Shown here piece by piece: positions 35,971-44,120 of a stretch of 64,000 bases of DNA. Position 1 is the first letter of the stretch. Each line of letters opens with the position of its first letter. Origin of the DNA: Paenibacillus sp. FSL H7-0737 (lineage in GTDB: Bacteria > Bacillota > Bacilli > Paenibacillales > Paenibacillaceae); contig NZ_CP009279.1 in the NCBI RefSeq assembly GCF_000758545.1, positions 4,402,001 to 4,466,000 on the forward strand. The letters are read 5' to 3'. The translations under genes were made by a program, and so were the position numbers. Under the pieces are notes generated by a model. The model made no database searches. It was not told the origin of the DNA and saw nothing but the letters and a program-made list of their open reading frames with translations.

Positions 35971-37209
35971 TTATGTTGGAATGGTGATAAGGAACGTTGT
36001 GCCTTTTCCTTTTTCACTATCAACTTCAACAATGCCTTTCACTTTATCAATGGTACTGTAGACCATAAGCATCCCCAGTCCCGTACCTTCAGCTTTGGTC
36101 GAATAATACGGTTTACCGAGACGCGATATTTCTTCCTTTGTCATTCCAATGCCAGTATCGCGAATACTGATAATAATATTTTGTTTTTTTTCCGAAATAT
36201 CGATGAACAGCGTACCACCGTCCTTTTCCTTCATGGCTTCGATTCCATTTTTATACAGATTAATAAGACATTGCTGTATTTGGTTCCGATCATAATTTTT
36301 GAATAGCGAATTATTAAAATTAAATTTGACCTCTACTTTGTGCATAGTGGCATAAGGCATGATGATATTCTTAGTATATTCTGCCTCCTCCTGCATGTTG
36401 GAATAAACCATATTATCGGATTGCGGCTTAGCAAATGAAAGATAGTCACTCACGATTTTTTCAGCCCTCTGTAATTCTAATAGAGATAACTCTACGTACT
36501 GTTTCTCCTCCCTTGTGATCGTCTTCGATTTATTCAACAGCTGCAAAAAACCGCTGGTCACTGTAAGCGGGTTTCTGATTTCATGTGATACACTTGCCGC
36601 TAGCTCGCTCACGACATTTAATCTTTCAGATTGCATAATTCGGTCGCGATTCTTAATATTAGTAATAATCTTTTCTATTAAGATCATATTGATACACATC
36701 ACCCCGACATGCGTCGTAAAGGCATTTAAGGTGAGAAACCAATATTCCCTATTTAAACTCCCCTGTGTAAAACCTAATATAATTAGGTAAAATCCCATTG
36801 TCAGAAAAGAAATTATTGTTGCCGCGATGATGCGACTTTTCGAATCTAGTTTTAGGAACTTTTTACTATATAGAGGAACCAGAATTAGGATTGAAGTGGC
36901 GAAAAGAAAGGATTGTAACGTACCCTCTCCCCCCACATAGAATCGATAGATATTTAAAAGGATATATAGCGGTAGAACGTTCTTGTACCCACCAAAAAGA
37001 GCCACAATGATAAACGGGATATATCTCAAATCAAAAATAAAGCCCATATCGAGTTTAAAAGGTTTCGCTATGCAGAGACACATGGTCACTGCCGACAGTA
37101 GAACTAGAATCTTACTATTATAAGCAAAAGCACGATTCTCAAAGAAAAGTAGAAAAATTAAGATTGGAAACAATAAAAACAAGAAATTTAAAAGCAAAGT
37201 CTCAAACAA
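35971..37209 (-). CDS. Membrane histidine kinase, sporulation KinB-like
   Basis: This 412-residue protein has five to six N-terminal helices (about 1-185) with the 5TMR-LYT-type segment FIFDLRYIPFIIVALFGGY, as in LytS and KinB. It has a HisKA helix with H209 in SHEIRNPLTVTSGFLQLL and an HATPase domain (RDTGIGM; EGTGLGM). The HEIRNPLT motif and absence of a partner regulator fit an orphan phosphorelay kinase acting on Spo0F (inference). Start is TTG 37209 with AAAGGAAG seven bases upstream. A long leader with a possible structured RNA lies upstream. Confidence 0.88.
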   Translation of the reverse strand: MFETLLLNFLFLLFPILIFLLFFENRAFAYNSKILVLLSAVTMCLCIAKPFKLDMGFIFDLRYIPFIIVALFGGYKNVLPLYILLNIYRFYVGGEGTLQSFLFATSILILVPLYSKKFLKLDSKSRIIAATIISFLTMGFYLIILGFTQGSLNREYWFLTLNAFTTHVGVMCINMILIEKIITNIKNRDRIMQSERLNVVSELAASVSHEIRNPLTVTSGFLQLLNKSKTITREEKQYVELSLLELQRAEKIVSDYLSFAKPQSDNMVYSNMQEEAEYTKNIIMPYATMHKVEVKFNFNNSLFKNYDRNQIQQCLINLYKNGIEAMKEKDGGTLFIDISEKKQNIIISIRDTGIGMTKEEISRLGKPYYSTKAEGTGLGMLMVYSTIDKVKGIVEVDSEKGKGTTFLITIPT

Positions 37210-37333
37210 GGGATAACTTCCTTTCAGCCTAGTGTTGCTTAAAATACAGCGTACTGGAAAAATACGCTAAAATAATATTATAAGTAAAGTTCCCCTTATT
37301 AACTATGTATTTCTCAACCATTTTTAAAATAAT

Positions 37334-37430
37334 AAAAAAAGCACCTGACGGCGTCCTTGGAGGTAAAGTTACAAGCTGAGTACATCCGTAATTCCATACT
37401 CGTATCCGTGTGAGGTTCCGCTTACCAACC
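37334..37430 (-). ncRNA. Candidate structured leader RNA upstream of the KinB-like gene
   Basis: On the minus strand a ~95-nt stretch has short stems GGTTC/GAACC (within 37414-37430) and GAGTA/TACTC (37378-37382 and 37397-37401), a G-C-rich distal part (CCAAGGACGCCGTCAGGTGC) and then seven T (37334-37340). It ends 125 bp before the kinase start. I have an unverified memory of near-identical sequence recurring in Paenibacillus genomes as spurious short ORFs. It could be a cis-regulatory RNA, a small RNA or an intergenic repeat. Confidence 0.35.
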
Positions 37431-37463
37431 GTATAGCCTTTATTTCGATGAAATAAGCACATA

Positions 37464-37500
37464 TATTAGGGACGGACCATATTGCACTTATTCCCTAATA
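37464..37500. repeat. 9-bp inverted repeat
   Basis: Perfect arms TATTAGGGA (37464-37472) and TCCCTAATA (37492-37500) with a 19-base spacer lie between the leader candidate and the tandem repeats. Could be a hairpin or operator; no T run follows. Confidence 0.5.
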
Positions 37501-37541
37501 ACAAGCCCATTCCGGGTGAATCAGGGCGAATAACGGCGCTG

Positions 37542-37748
37542 GCTCGTTTACGTTACCGGCGGCACATTGTATTCGGTTTTTCGCATACATTTAGCTCGTT
37601 ACGTTACCGGCGGCACATTGTATTCGGTTTTTCGCATACATTTGGCTCGTTTACGTTACTGGCGGCACATTGTATTCGATTTTTCGCATACATTTAGATC
37701 GTTTACGTTACCGGCGGCACATTGTATTCGGTTTTTCGCATACATTTG
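37542..37748. repeat. Four tandem 52-bp repeats
   Basis: Units at 37542-37593, 37594-37644 (51 bp, one T missing), 37645-37696 and 37697-37748 share a core such as GTTACCGGCGGCACATTG with only one to three differences per unit. The length is not a multiple of three and the short open frames across it are by-products. It lies in an 800-bp gene-free interval. It may be a minisatellite or a repeated binding/RNA element. Confidence 0.93.
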
Positions 37749-38011
37749 TCCGTAAGCTCGACTAAAACATGCATTTCGGAGGATATAAGATCCACTCTGT
37801 CCGTTCTACATCCCATAGAGGCGTGTGCTTAATAAAAAACAGGGCTCCCCATCCCCAACAGTTGAATATAGGACCATCCATTGAATTTGTTTCACATTTC
37901 TCCGCAGTCTCAAAATTTTACAAATTCTATTATTTCAAAAAACATTCAATAGATGCTTTAATGATGCGATGATATTCTTACTCGTAATTTATTTAACGAA
38001 TCGAATTATGA
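37749..38011. other. Intergenic stretch with no recognised feature
   Basis: AT-rich sequence between the tandem repeats and the DUF4184 gene stop. A short plus-strand open frame (37769-37972) has no ribosome site or family resemblance. I see no terminator or promoter worth calling. Confidence 0.5.
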
Positions 38012-38761
38012 TTATTTTGTCTTTTGTAAACCTCTTATTACGATCGATACAAACAATATTCCTAAACATCCCCCTGTAATAGGCGAAACCACAAGAATAC
38101 CAATTATATTCCTGCTCGAACTAAAAAGTAACTTCATACTAGTTACTGCTATCGCTACAACAACTACTGATGTCCAGAAAATATTTTTTTGTATTGTTGT
38201 AACTGTTGGTATCATTGTTACCGTTTCTCGATGTCGATACAACGACCTAACTATGATCCAAGTTACCATGAGTAATCCGAATATAGAAAACGAATGCTGC
38301 AATATTTTATAAAGAGTGAAATTATAAATCACTATATCCCTTAATGGGGGAAATTGTTCTACAAAGTAACCATTGAAATGTGTAAAACCATCGATGAACA
38401 CGTGAGTAAAGAAACCAATAATCACAGATATGATGAACACTACCCAGCCCTTAGAGGTCAATCTCCACTTGCTCAAGGTATTGTACGCTCGTTGATCTAT
38501 ATTATAGTTCGAAGGAAGATGCAATATTAATATCTCCTTAACTATAAAATGGAAAATTAGTGCAATAATCACACATAGGGGAATTGCCTGTAAAAATAAT
38601 CCTGTTATAGAATGCCCTATACTTTGATGGGGCTCAAGCATAATAAAATATTCAAAATCAGGTGACATACTTCCTAGAATCAAGCCGGTAGCACTAAAGT
38701 ATTTTGGGTTCACATATTTAAAAGGAAGTGCAAAAATAGGATGAGCAAAAGTGAAAGGCAT
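38012..38761 (-). CDS. DUF4184 membrane protein
   Basis: This 249-residue protein begins MPFTFAHPIFALPFKY and has SMSPDFEYF, both typical of the DUF4184 family, a group of polytopic membrane proteins with conserved His/Asp residues resembling membrane metal-dependent hydrolases. Later FFTHVFIDGFTHFNGY adds further conserved His and Asp. About six helices. It follows a methyltransferase gene by 19 bp and is probably co-transcribed with it. Function unknown. Confidence 0.85.
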   Translation of the reverse strand: MPFTFAHPIFALPFKYVNPKYFSATGLILGSMSPDFEYFIMLEPHQSIGHSITGLFLQAIPLCVIIALIFHFIVKEILILHLPSNYNIDQRAYNTLSKWRLTSKGWVVFIISVIIGFFTHVFIDGFTHFNGYFVEQFPPLRDIVIYNFTLYKILQHSFSIFGLLMVTWIIVRSLYRHRETVTMIPTVTTIQKNIFWTSVVVVAIAVTSMKLLFSSSRNIIGILVVSPITGGCLGILFVSIVIRGLQKTK

Positions 38762-38780
38762 AACAATCTCCTAGTGTTTA

Positions 38781-39485
38781 TTATATTTTTTTAGCAACAA
38801 AGGTTATACAATCTGTTGTCAGTTTTACGGGGTGGCCTTTTCTATCAATTTCATATTCTATTTGTTTTACAAATCGTTGTTTAACTTCCCATCCAGTGTA
38901 CTGCTGAACTAATAAATCAATCATTCTTTCTGTAGGTATATTCACTTCAAACATCGGGTCTAGTTCTTGTCCATTTTCAAGGTTTACCTCTTGTATGTTC
39001 GATCCGATAATAATGCAATTGATTCCATTTCTTTTAGTTCCAATAATCATTTCGTTAAGTTTACTTTCCAGAGCTTTTTCCGAACTTATATGTTCCAAGG
39101 CAGATACAGCTAAGATAATGTCATATTCCTCTTGATCGATAATGAAATATTCAATGTCAGATAGTCTTGTTACAATAAATGGTTCGACTCCAAATTTTCG
39201 ACTATAACCTTCCAATTTTTCTATGGCCGACTCCAATAAATCAACACAAACTACCTTCCCATTTCTATTTTTCATGGATTCCGCTATGGGGATACTATTC
39301 CTACCAATCCCAGCTCCTAAATCTAATACACTTAAGTATTCTTGATCTCTGTATTCTTCTAATAGATCGATTACCGTTTTTACGGGTCTATGTAGCCAGG
39401 AACCTGGCTCGAACAAATTATAACTATCGTAACACAAGTCATGATATCTCTTCTCTTCAGTTCTTATATTCGCTACTCTGTCCAT
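38781..39485 (-). CDS. Class I SAM-dependent methyltransferase
   Basis: This 234-residue protein has motif I VLDLGAGIGRNSI, motif II VVCVDLLESAIEKL and the motif IV region YDIILAVSALEHIS of Rossmann-fold methyltransferases. Substrate unknown. ATG 39485 with GAGGTG five bases upstream is preferred to 39521. First gene of a two-gene unit with the DUF4184 gene. Confidence 0.9.
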   Translation of the reverse strand: MDRVANIRTEEKRYHDLCYDSYNLFEPGSWLHRPVKTVIDLLEEYRDQEYLSVLDLGAGIGRNSIPIAESMKNRNGKVVCVDLLESAIEKLEGYSRKFGVEPFIVTRLSDIEYFIIDQEEYDIILAVSALEHISSEKALESKLNEMIIGTKRNGINCIIIGSNIQEVNLENGQELDPMFEVNIPTERMIDLLVQQYTGWEVKQRFVKQIEYEIDRKGHPVKLTTDCITFVAKKI

Positions 39486-39602
39486 TTCACACCTCGAGCT
39501 TTCCTTATTACATATTTTCAACTAAGCATTGTACTGCGTTCAAATAAAACCTAAAATACTACATATATAGGTTTTTTTAATATTACACACTATGAACCCC
39601 CT

Positions 39603-40430
39603 ATGATAATGAAGGAGATGGTTAACGTAGAGCCTACTCTTCTACCACATCATAGCTATATCCACGCGACGGAGCTAGCTATTCAATACATGAAGGAGCA
39701 TCTTGATGAAGAAGTAACTTCAGAGCAACTCGCTCATCTAGTCGGTTATAGCGCCTATCACTTCACTAGAATATTTAAGAAGGCAACAGGAATTTCACCA
39801 CGCCAATACTTGTCCGCCTTGCGGATTGAATCTGGTAAACAAGCGCTGCTGAAACAACCTTCGTTGCTAACGAAGATTATGCTCTCGATAGGCTTCCGAA
39901 GTGCCGGCTCCTTCCATCATCGGTTCAAGCAATTCGTCGGCCTATCACCTAAGAAGTTTGCAGCCACTTCGTCTGAGTTATTCTCCCATATGAATCAATA
40001 TGAACACACACCCTTAACATCTGATACATTGCCATCCTCACCACAAATGTGTATTCACTGTCAACTAGAGACACCACCGGATTTTCGCGGTCTATTATTT
40101 GTAGGTTTATTTCCACGCCCCATTCCCGATCAGAAACCCATCGTCGGTACTGCGCTCAATATGCGCAATCGCGAATGCATATTTACCGATATCTCACCTG
40201 CTACGTATTACATACTTGCAGCAGGTATTCCATGGAGTCGTAATCCTGTTGACTATTTTAAGTTAGATACATGTTTGCGAGGGAAATTTGATGAGCCTGT
40301 TGAAGTGAATATTACAACGAAGTTGCACGTAAACATCCTCTTAAGAGATCCTCTCCCGCATGATCCACCAATCGTCGTTAATTTGCCGCTGTTATTGTTT
40401 GAGAAATTTAACCGAAAGCGAGCAAACTAG
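39603..40430 (+). CDS. AraC-type regulator with N-terminal HTH and C-terminal effector domain
   Basis: In this 275-residue protein the double HTH is at the N-terminus (about 18-120; VTSEQLAHLVGYSAYHFTRIF; SIGFRSAGSFHHRFKQF), the reverse of most AraC regulators here. The C-terminal ~150 residues (FRGLLFVGLFPRPIPD, NRECIFTDISPATYYILAAG) look like a small-molecule-binding domain as in SoxS/Rob-type effector proteins, but I cannot name it. It precedes a broken SRPBCC gene and a VOC gene on the same strand. The start is uncertain, as ATG 39603 lacks a clear ribosome site and ATG 39618 has AAGGAG directly adjacent. Confidence 0.82.
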   Translation: MIMKEMVNVEPTLLPHHSYIHATELAIQYMKEHLDEEVTSEQLAHLVGYSAYHFTRIFKKATGISPRQYLSALRIESGKQALLKQPSLLTKIMLSIGFRSAGSFHHRFKQFVGLSPKKFAATSSELFSHMNQYEHTPLTSDTLPSSPQMCIHCQLETPPDFRGLLFVGLFPRPIPDQKPIVGTALNMRNRECIFTDISPATYYILAAGIPWSRNPVDYFKLDTCLRGKFDEPVEVNITTKLHVNILLRDPLPHDPPIVVNLPLLLFEKFNRKRAN

Positions 40431-40503
40431 AAGACTTTACAAGCTGATTAATCACATATACTTAATCAAATTGACAGTAATCTTCCTGATAAGAGGTGAC
40501 CAG

Positions 40504-40802
40504 ATGAGTCTAGTATCACAAATCGTCGTTAACAGTAATCTAGAATTGGTATGGAAGGCATGGACTGAAGCGGATCTTCTATCGGAATGGTTTGCCCCAG
40601 AAGTATTAGTCGAATTGAAGGAAGGGAGGTGAAATTGAAAGCTTTTTCCGATGGTACACTTGTTACGATATGTCATTCGGGATGGACAGAATCTGAACCC
40701 TCACAAACCGCTAGAAGCTGGCATGAGCAGGCTTGGGCACAGATGCTTTCAAGTCTTAAGAGCAAGTTAGAGGCAGGTCAAGGAATATTGTGCTGTCAAT
40801 AA
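40504..40802 (+). pseudogene. Decayed SRPBCC/AHSA1-family gene
   Basis: The frame from ATG 40504 encodes 42 residues with the family N-terminus (NSNLELVWKAWTEADLLSEWFAP) and stops at 40630-40632. A different frame from about 40634 encodes the family C-terminus (GTLVTICHSGWTESEP, SWHEQAWAQMLSSLKSKLE) and stops at 40802. SRPBCC proteins of this type have about 140-150 residues; roughly 50-60 central residues are missing. So an internal deletion plus frameshift has destroyed the gene. AGAGGTGA precedes the start. The flanking AraC and VOC genes are intact. Confidence 0.8.
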
Positions 40803-40856
40803 ATGATCCTATCCCTTGTTTGTGCACGTATTCTAACCTATTGGAGGAATAATTGT

Positions 40857-41216
40857 ATGCCTAATATCAGTGTTATTTCTATTAACATAGCAGATATGAC
40901 TGTAGCCATTGATTTCTATTGTAATAAATTAGGATTCGAAATCTCCACCCAATATGATGATTGCCTTATTAGCTTGAAGCACGAACCTATCCCGATTGTA
41001 CTCTGTCAAGTGGAGCTCAATACTCAAGTTCAGTATCCAAGAGAATCACAAGTTGTAATTGGACTCCAAGTCGAGGACCTAGTCGCTTCTATTCAGCAAT
41101 ATAAGCTGCTTGGTATCAAAGTGCTATACGATGAACCTCGCGAGTGTCCTCCAGGCATCTATAGCGCCATTGTAGATCCGTTTGGCAATGTAATTGAACT
41201 GTTGGAATATAGATAA
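40857..41216 (+). CDS. VOC (glyoxalase/bleomycin-resistance) family protein
   Basis: This 119-residue protein has the two beta-alpha-beta-beta-beta modules of the VOC fold: SINIADMTVAIDFYCNKLGFE and, at the end, SAIVDPFGNVIELLEY with the metal-ligand Glu. Members bind metal and act as glyoxalases, dioxygenases or drug-binding proteins. ATG 40857 with TTGGAGGA about nine bases upstream is preferred to 40803. Substrate unknown. Confidence 0.87.
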   Translation: MPNISVISINIADMTVAIDFYCNKLGFEISTQYDDCLISLKHEPIPIVLCQVELNTQVQYPRESQVVIGLQVEDLVASIQQYKLLGIKVLYDEPRECPPGIYSAIVDPFGNVIELLEYR

Positions 41217-41388
41217 TTAGTATAAACCGTTACTAGCATTTTCGAGTAGCAGTTTCTCTCATTGCTATGAGACATCGATCAATACATGGGAGCCAGTTCC
41301 ATCTCCGATACGTGAATTGTGATTTGATACTGCTTCAAAGTAACGATGATTTCACAAAGCGGTTCGAAATCTCCAAGTAAAAAGCAAA

Positions 41389-41865
41389 TCAAAGTCGCAA
41401 TACGGTTGTTAGCTCTTCTTCAATAATTTCGCCGCTGTCACGGAAACCGAAACTTTCATAGAGCCTTTTAGCGGGCAAGTTATCAGCCTTATAAGAAATC
41501 CAACAATATTGTGCGGGGCCAGCCGGTAAAGTGCGGATAAATTCTAAAATTCTTGTCATGGCTTCTCGGCCGTAGCCCTGATTCTGGTATCGTTTATCAA
41601 TCATTAGTCGCAAGATACAATAGCTATCATTTACAAAGGATGGCACTTCATATCCAGTAATACCATAAGTCATCATCACAAAACCAACCGGCTCTTCATC
41701 CGCGTAAATCGCAAACGGAAATGGATGACCACCATTAGTTACAAGGACATAACACGAAGCCATGCTTGATAAATTGGACGCTACGAAGCGACATTGATCG
41801 TCTGAAACCTCCAAATTGAAAATAGCACGTCGGTTTTCTAGTGTGATCTTTCTGAGAGTAATCAT
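41389..41865 (-). CDS. GNAT acetyltransferase, PaiA/BltD-like
   Basis: This 158-residue protein has LRLMIDKRYQNQGYGREAMTRIL (acetyl-CoA loop QNQGYG) and NLPAKRLYESFGFRDSGE. The N-terminus TLENRRAIFNLEV and QCRFVASNLSSM resemble the diamine/spermidine acetyltransferases of Bacillus (BltD). GAAGGGAG precedes ATG 41865. Single gene; polyamine use is a guess from resemblance. Confidence 0.88.
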   Translation of the reverse strand: MITLRKITLENRRAIFNLEVSDDQCRFVASNLSSMASCYVLVTNGGHPFPFAIYADEEPVGFVMMTYGITGYEVPSFVNDSYCILRLMIDKRYQNQGYGREAMTRILEFIRTLPAGPAQYCWISYKADNLPAKRLYESFGFRDSGEIIEEELTTVLRL

Positions 41866-41955
41866 GCTGGGCTTCTCCCTTCATATCTGAATTATTGAGT
41901 TTGGATATTATATCATCATTTTCCATGTTTTGTGGCGATAGTCTGCCCACTAGCT

Positions 41956-41983
41956 AAAAAAGGCTACCGTTCAATCGGTAGCC
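41956..41983 (-). terminator. Terminator after the SDR gene
   Basis: Arms GGCTACCG and CGGTAGCC with a 6-base loop are followed on the minus strand by TTTTTT (A tract at 41956-41961). Confidence 0.88.
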
Positions 41984-42004
41984 AGGATAAAGCATTTATG
42001 TCTT

Positions 42005-42784
42005 TTATTTTCCTAGAAATCCGCCTTCAGACTTAATCACTTGCCCCGTAATCCACTGCGAATCATCACTCGCTAAGAAACTAATGCCTCTAGCTGCATC
42101 TTCTGGCAAACCGATTCTTCCCATTGGAAACATAGGCAAAAAATGAGTTTTCATCTCATCCGTTATCCACCCGGAATCCGTAGGACCCGGATCAAAACCA
42201 TTGACTGTGATATGAAGCGGAGCTAAACCAACAGAAAGAGGTTCAATTAATCCAATTAATGCACCTTTTGTCAATATATAAGCCAGGTTATCAGGGTCAG
42301 GCCCTTTAGAAACCATAAAAATAATTCTACCTGGAGTCCCCTTTGAATGATTCTTTTCGAATCTTCTGGCAAATTCAGTACTGAGTAAAACCGTACCACG
42401 ATTGTTCACTACATAGTGTTGATCTAACGAAATGATGCTCAGATTCTGATAATTCGTGGGCACGCAATATGCTGCATTGTTAATCAAAATGGAAGCATTT
42501 CCTAAAGTTTGTTCTACGTGATCCATAATCTTTATTGAGATTTCAGGATTGGAAAAATCCGCTTCCATATGACTCGCCCTGACTCCCAAGCTTTTCAGTT
42601 CTGCACAAAGTTGCTCCGGCCATTCCTTTTCTCCACCATTCCCTTCTGATTCATCAAAAGGATGCCAATGCGTAAAGAAAATATCTGCCCCCTGGCTTGC
42701 AAGTGAACGGCATATGGCTGTTCCGATTCCTGTGGATCTGCTTGCTCCAGTAACGATAGCAATTTTATTTTTCAATGAGTTCAT
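42005..42784 (-). CDS. Short-chain dehydrogenase/reductase
   Basis: This 259-residue protein has the nucleotide-binding TGASRSTGIGTAI, INNAAY (NNAG equivalent), and the YILTK catalytic Tyr-Lys with Ser in MVSKGPD upstream. C-terminus SQWITGQVIKSEGG is typical of classical SDR enzymes with NAD(P)H. The substrate is unknown. GGAG lies nine bases before ATG 42784. It is a single-gene unit ending at a strong terminator. Confidence 0.92.
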   Translation of the reverse strand: MNSLKNKIAIVTGASRSTGIGTAICRSLASQGADIFFTHWHPFDESEGNGGEKEWPEQLCAELKSLGVRASHMEADFSNPEISIKIMDHVEQTLGNASILINNAAYCVPTNYQNLSIISLDQHYVVNNRGTVLLSTEFARRFEKNHSKGTPGRIIFMVSKGPDPDNLAYILTKGALIGLIEPLSVGLAPLHITVNGFDPGPTDSGWITDEMKTHFLPMFPMGRIGLPEDAARGISFLASDDSQWITGQVIKSEGGFLGK

Positions 42785-43019
42785 CTATACCATCTCCGAT
42801 CATAAATTAGAAGGATAGATAGGTAGAGATCCATAGACATAAGCAGATTCAGCATCACTAATCTATAAGGGAGATAGTGTACCGTCTTATTAATTATGTG
42901 CATTAGTGTAGGAACAGTTACTGTTCTATCCTTTAACAATAGTAGCTGAAATTCTGCTTCAAACATAGATAAACTTTCCAAAACTATTAATGAATTTACA
43001 TCGCTTGTAAGTCATCCCT

Positions 43020-44081
43020 TCAGCGTCGTTCCTCTACAAGCTCTAACGCCCTGTTCTTCTCATCAAACTTACTGTTATGTGAGGAGACCTGCGCTCTTGT
43101 TGACGCATCCGGCTCGATATACAACTTGGCGCTGTTCACGGCTAACGCTGCATCCGTAAAAGCTCCGGCAATAAGATAAAGCTTGCTGCCGTAATTTGCC
43201 GTATCTCCAGCCACGAACACTCCCGGAAGATTGGTTGCCAGCTTCTCGTCCGCATTAAAATTCCAATCCTCACTCACTAACCCCCAATCTACAATAGGGC
43301 CTAAATCCCCGCGTAGCCCATGATTAATTAGGACGGCATCCACCGCAAGACGCTCCTGTTCTGTTTCATCCGTCCATTCCCCGTCCGCATTTAATGGAGC
43401 GATTGAAACAGCATCAAGGCGATTGCCATTCCCATATAAATCCTTAATGGCATATGGCGTAAGAACTTGAACGCTCGATGCCTTCATCCGCCTCACATTC
43501 CGTTCCATACCACTGAATCGTTCCCGCCTGTGCACGAGCGTAACCGATGAAGCGATTCCTACTAGTTCATTAGCCCAATCGACAGCTGAATCACCGCCTC
43601 CAGAGATTAGCACTCTTTTACCGCGAAAGCTTGCCACATCCGTAACGTTATAATGGAGATTATCCTTTTCGTAATTTTCCGCTCCGGGCAGGTTAAGCTT
43701 AGCAAGCTTTAGCGCACCATGGCCTATGGCCAAAATCAGCGTCCGGCTCCAATGCTGCTCTCCGGTCGCAGATGTTATACGCATCGTGCCATCAACCAAT
43801 CTCTCCAACCCGGTAATTTGTTGACCCAGTACAATGGTCGGATCAAAAGTTTGAGCTTGCTGGATCATGACCTTTGTCAGCTGTGCTGCGCGAACGGGGG
43901 CCATGCCGCCGACATCCCAGACGATCTTCTCCGGATACATTAATGTCCTTCCTCCGAGTTCCTCTCTCGCCTCAATCAGTTTCGTCTTCATGTCGCGCAT
44001 TCCACTGTAAAAGGCAGCATACAACCCCGCCGGTCCTCCACCGATTATAGTTACGTCAAAAAGCTCCAATTTCTGACCCAT
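43020..44081 (-). CDS. Thioredoxin-reductase-like ferredoxin/flavodoxin-NADP+ reductase
   Basis: This 353-residue protein has the FAD-binding TIIGGGPAGLYAAFYS near the N-terminus, the NADPH-binding VLISGGGDSAVDWA, and the C-terminal PGVFVAGDTANYG. It lacks the CxxC redox pair of true thioredoxin reductases, so it belongs to the YumC/YcgT type that passes electrons from NADPH to ferredoxin-like proteins. It is last in the ferric-siderophore operon (40 bp after the permease), so it probably supplies reducing power to release iron from the siderophore. RBS GGAGG upstream of ATG 44081. Confidence 0.9.
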   Translation of the reverse strand: MGQKLELFDVTIIGGGPAGLYAAFYSGMRDMKTKLIEAREELGGRTLMYPEKIVWDVGGMAPVRAAQLTKVMIQQAQTFDPTIVLGQQITGLERLVDGTMRITSATGEQHWSRTLILAIGHGALKLAKLNLPGAENYEKDNLHYNVTDVASFRGKRVLISGGGDSAVDWANELVGIASSVTLVHRRERFSGMERNVRRMKASSVQVLTPYAIKDLYGNGNRLDAVSIAPLNADGEWTDETEQERLAVDAVLINHGLRGDLGPIVDWGLVSEDWNFNADEKLATNLPGVFVAGDTANYGSKLYLIAGAFTDAALAVNSAKLYIEPDASTRAQVSSHNSKFDEKNRALELVEERR

Positions 44082-44120
44082 TCTTTGCCTCCCTCTGTTC
44101 TCATCCTCTTGAAAGAAGAT

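Noticed and set aside
37229..37462. 77-codon minus-strand frame upstream of the KinB-like kinase
   Set aside because: It covers the candidate leader RNA and T run and has no Shine-Dalgarno sequence; more likely non-coding.
37482..37755. Overlapping plus-strand open frames across the tandem repeats
   Set aside because: They arise because the 52-bp unit lacks stops in several frames; unit length is not a multiple of three, so no protein repeat is conserved, and there is no ribosome site.
41279..41392. Short minus-strand frame after the GNAT gene (TTG start, about 37 residues)
   Set aside because: Composition looks protein-like, but there is no ribosome site and no family resemblance; could be a decayed fragment, not enough to call.
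41956..41983. Possible attachment site or repeat
   Set aside because: The inverted repeat with adjacent T run is explained as a normal terminator of the SDR gene.
42781..42981. 66-codon frame overlapping the SDR start by four bases
   Set aside because: No ribosome site, low-complexity hydrophobic sequence and no recognisable family; the overlap appears to be chance.
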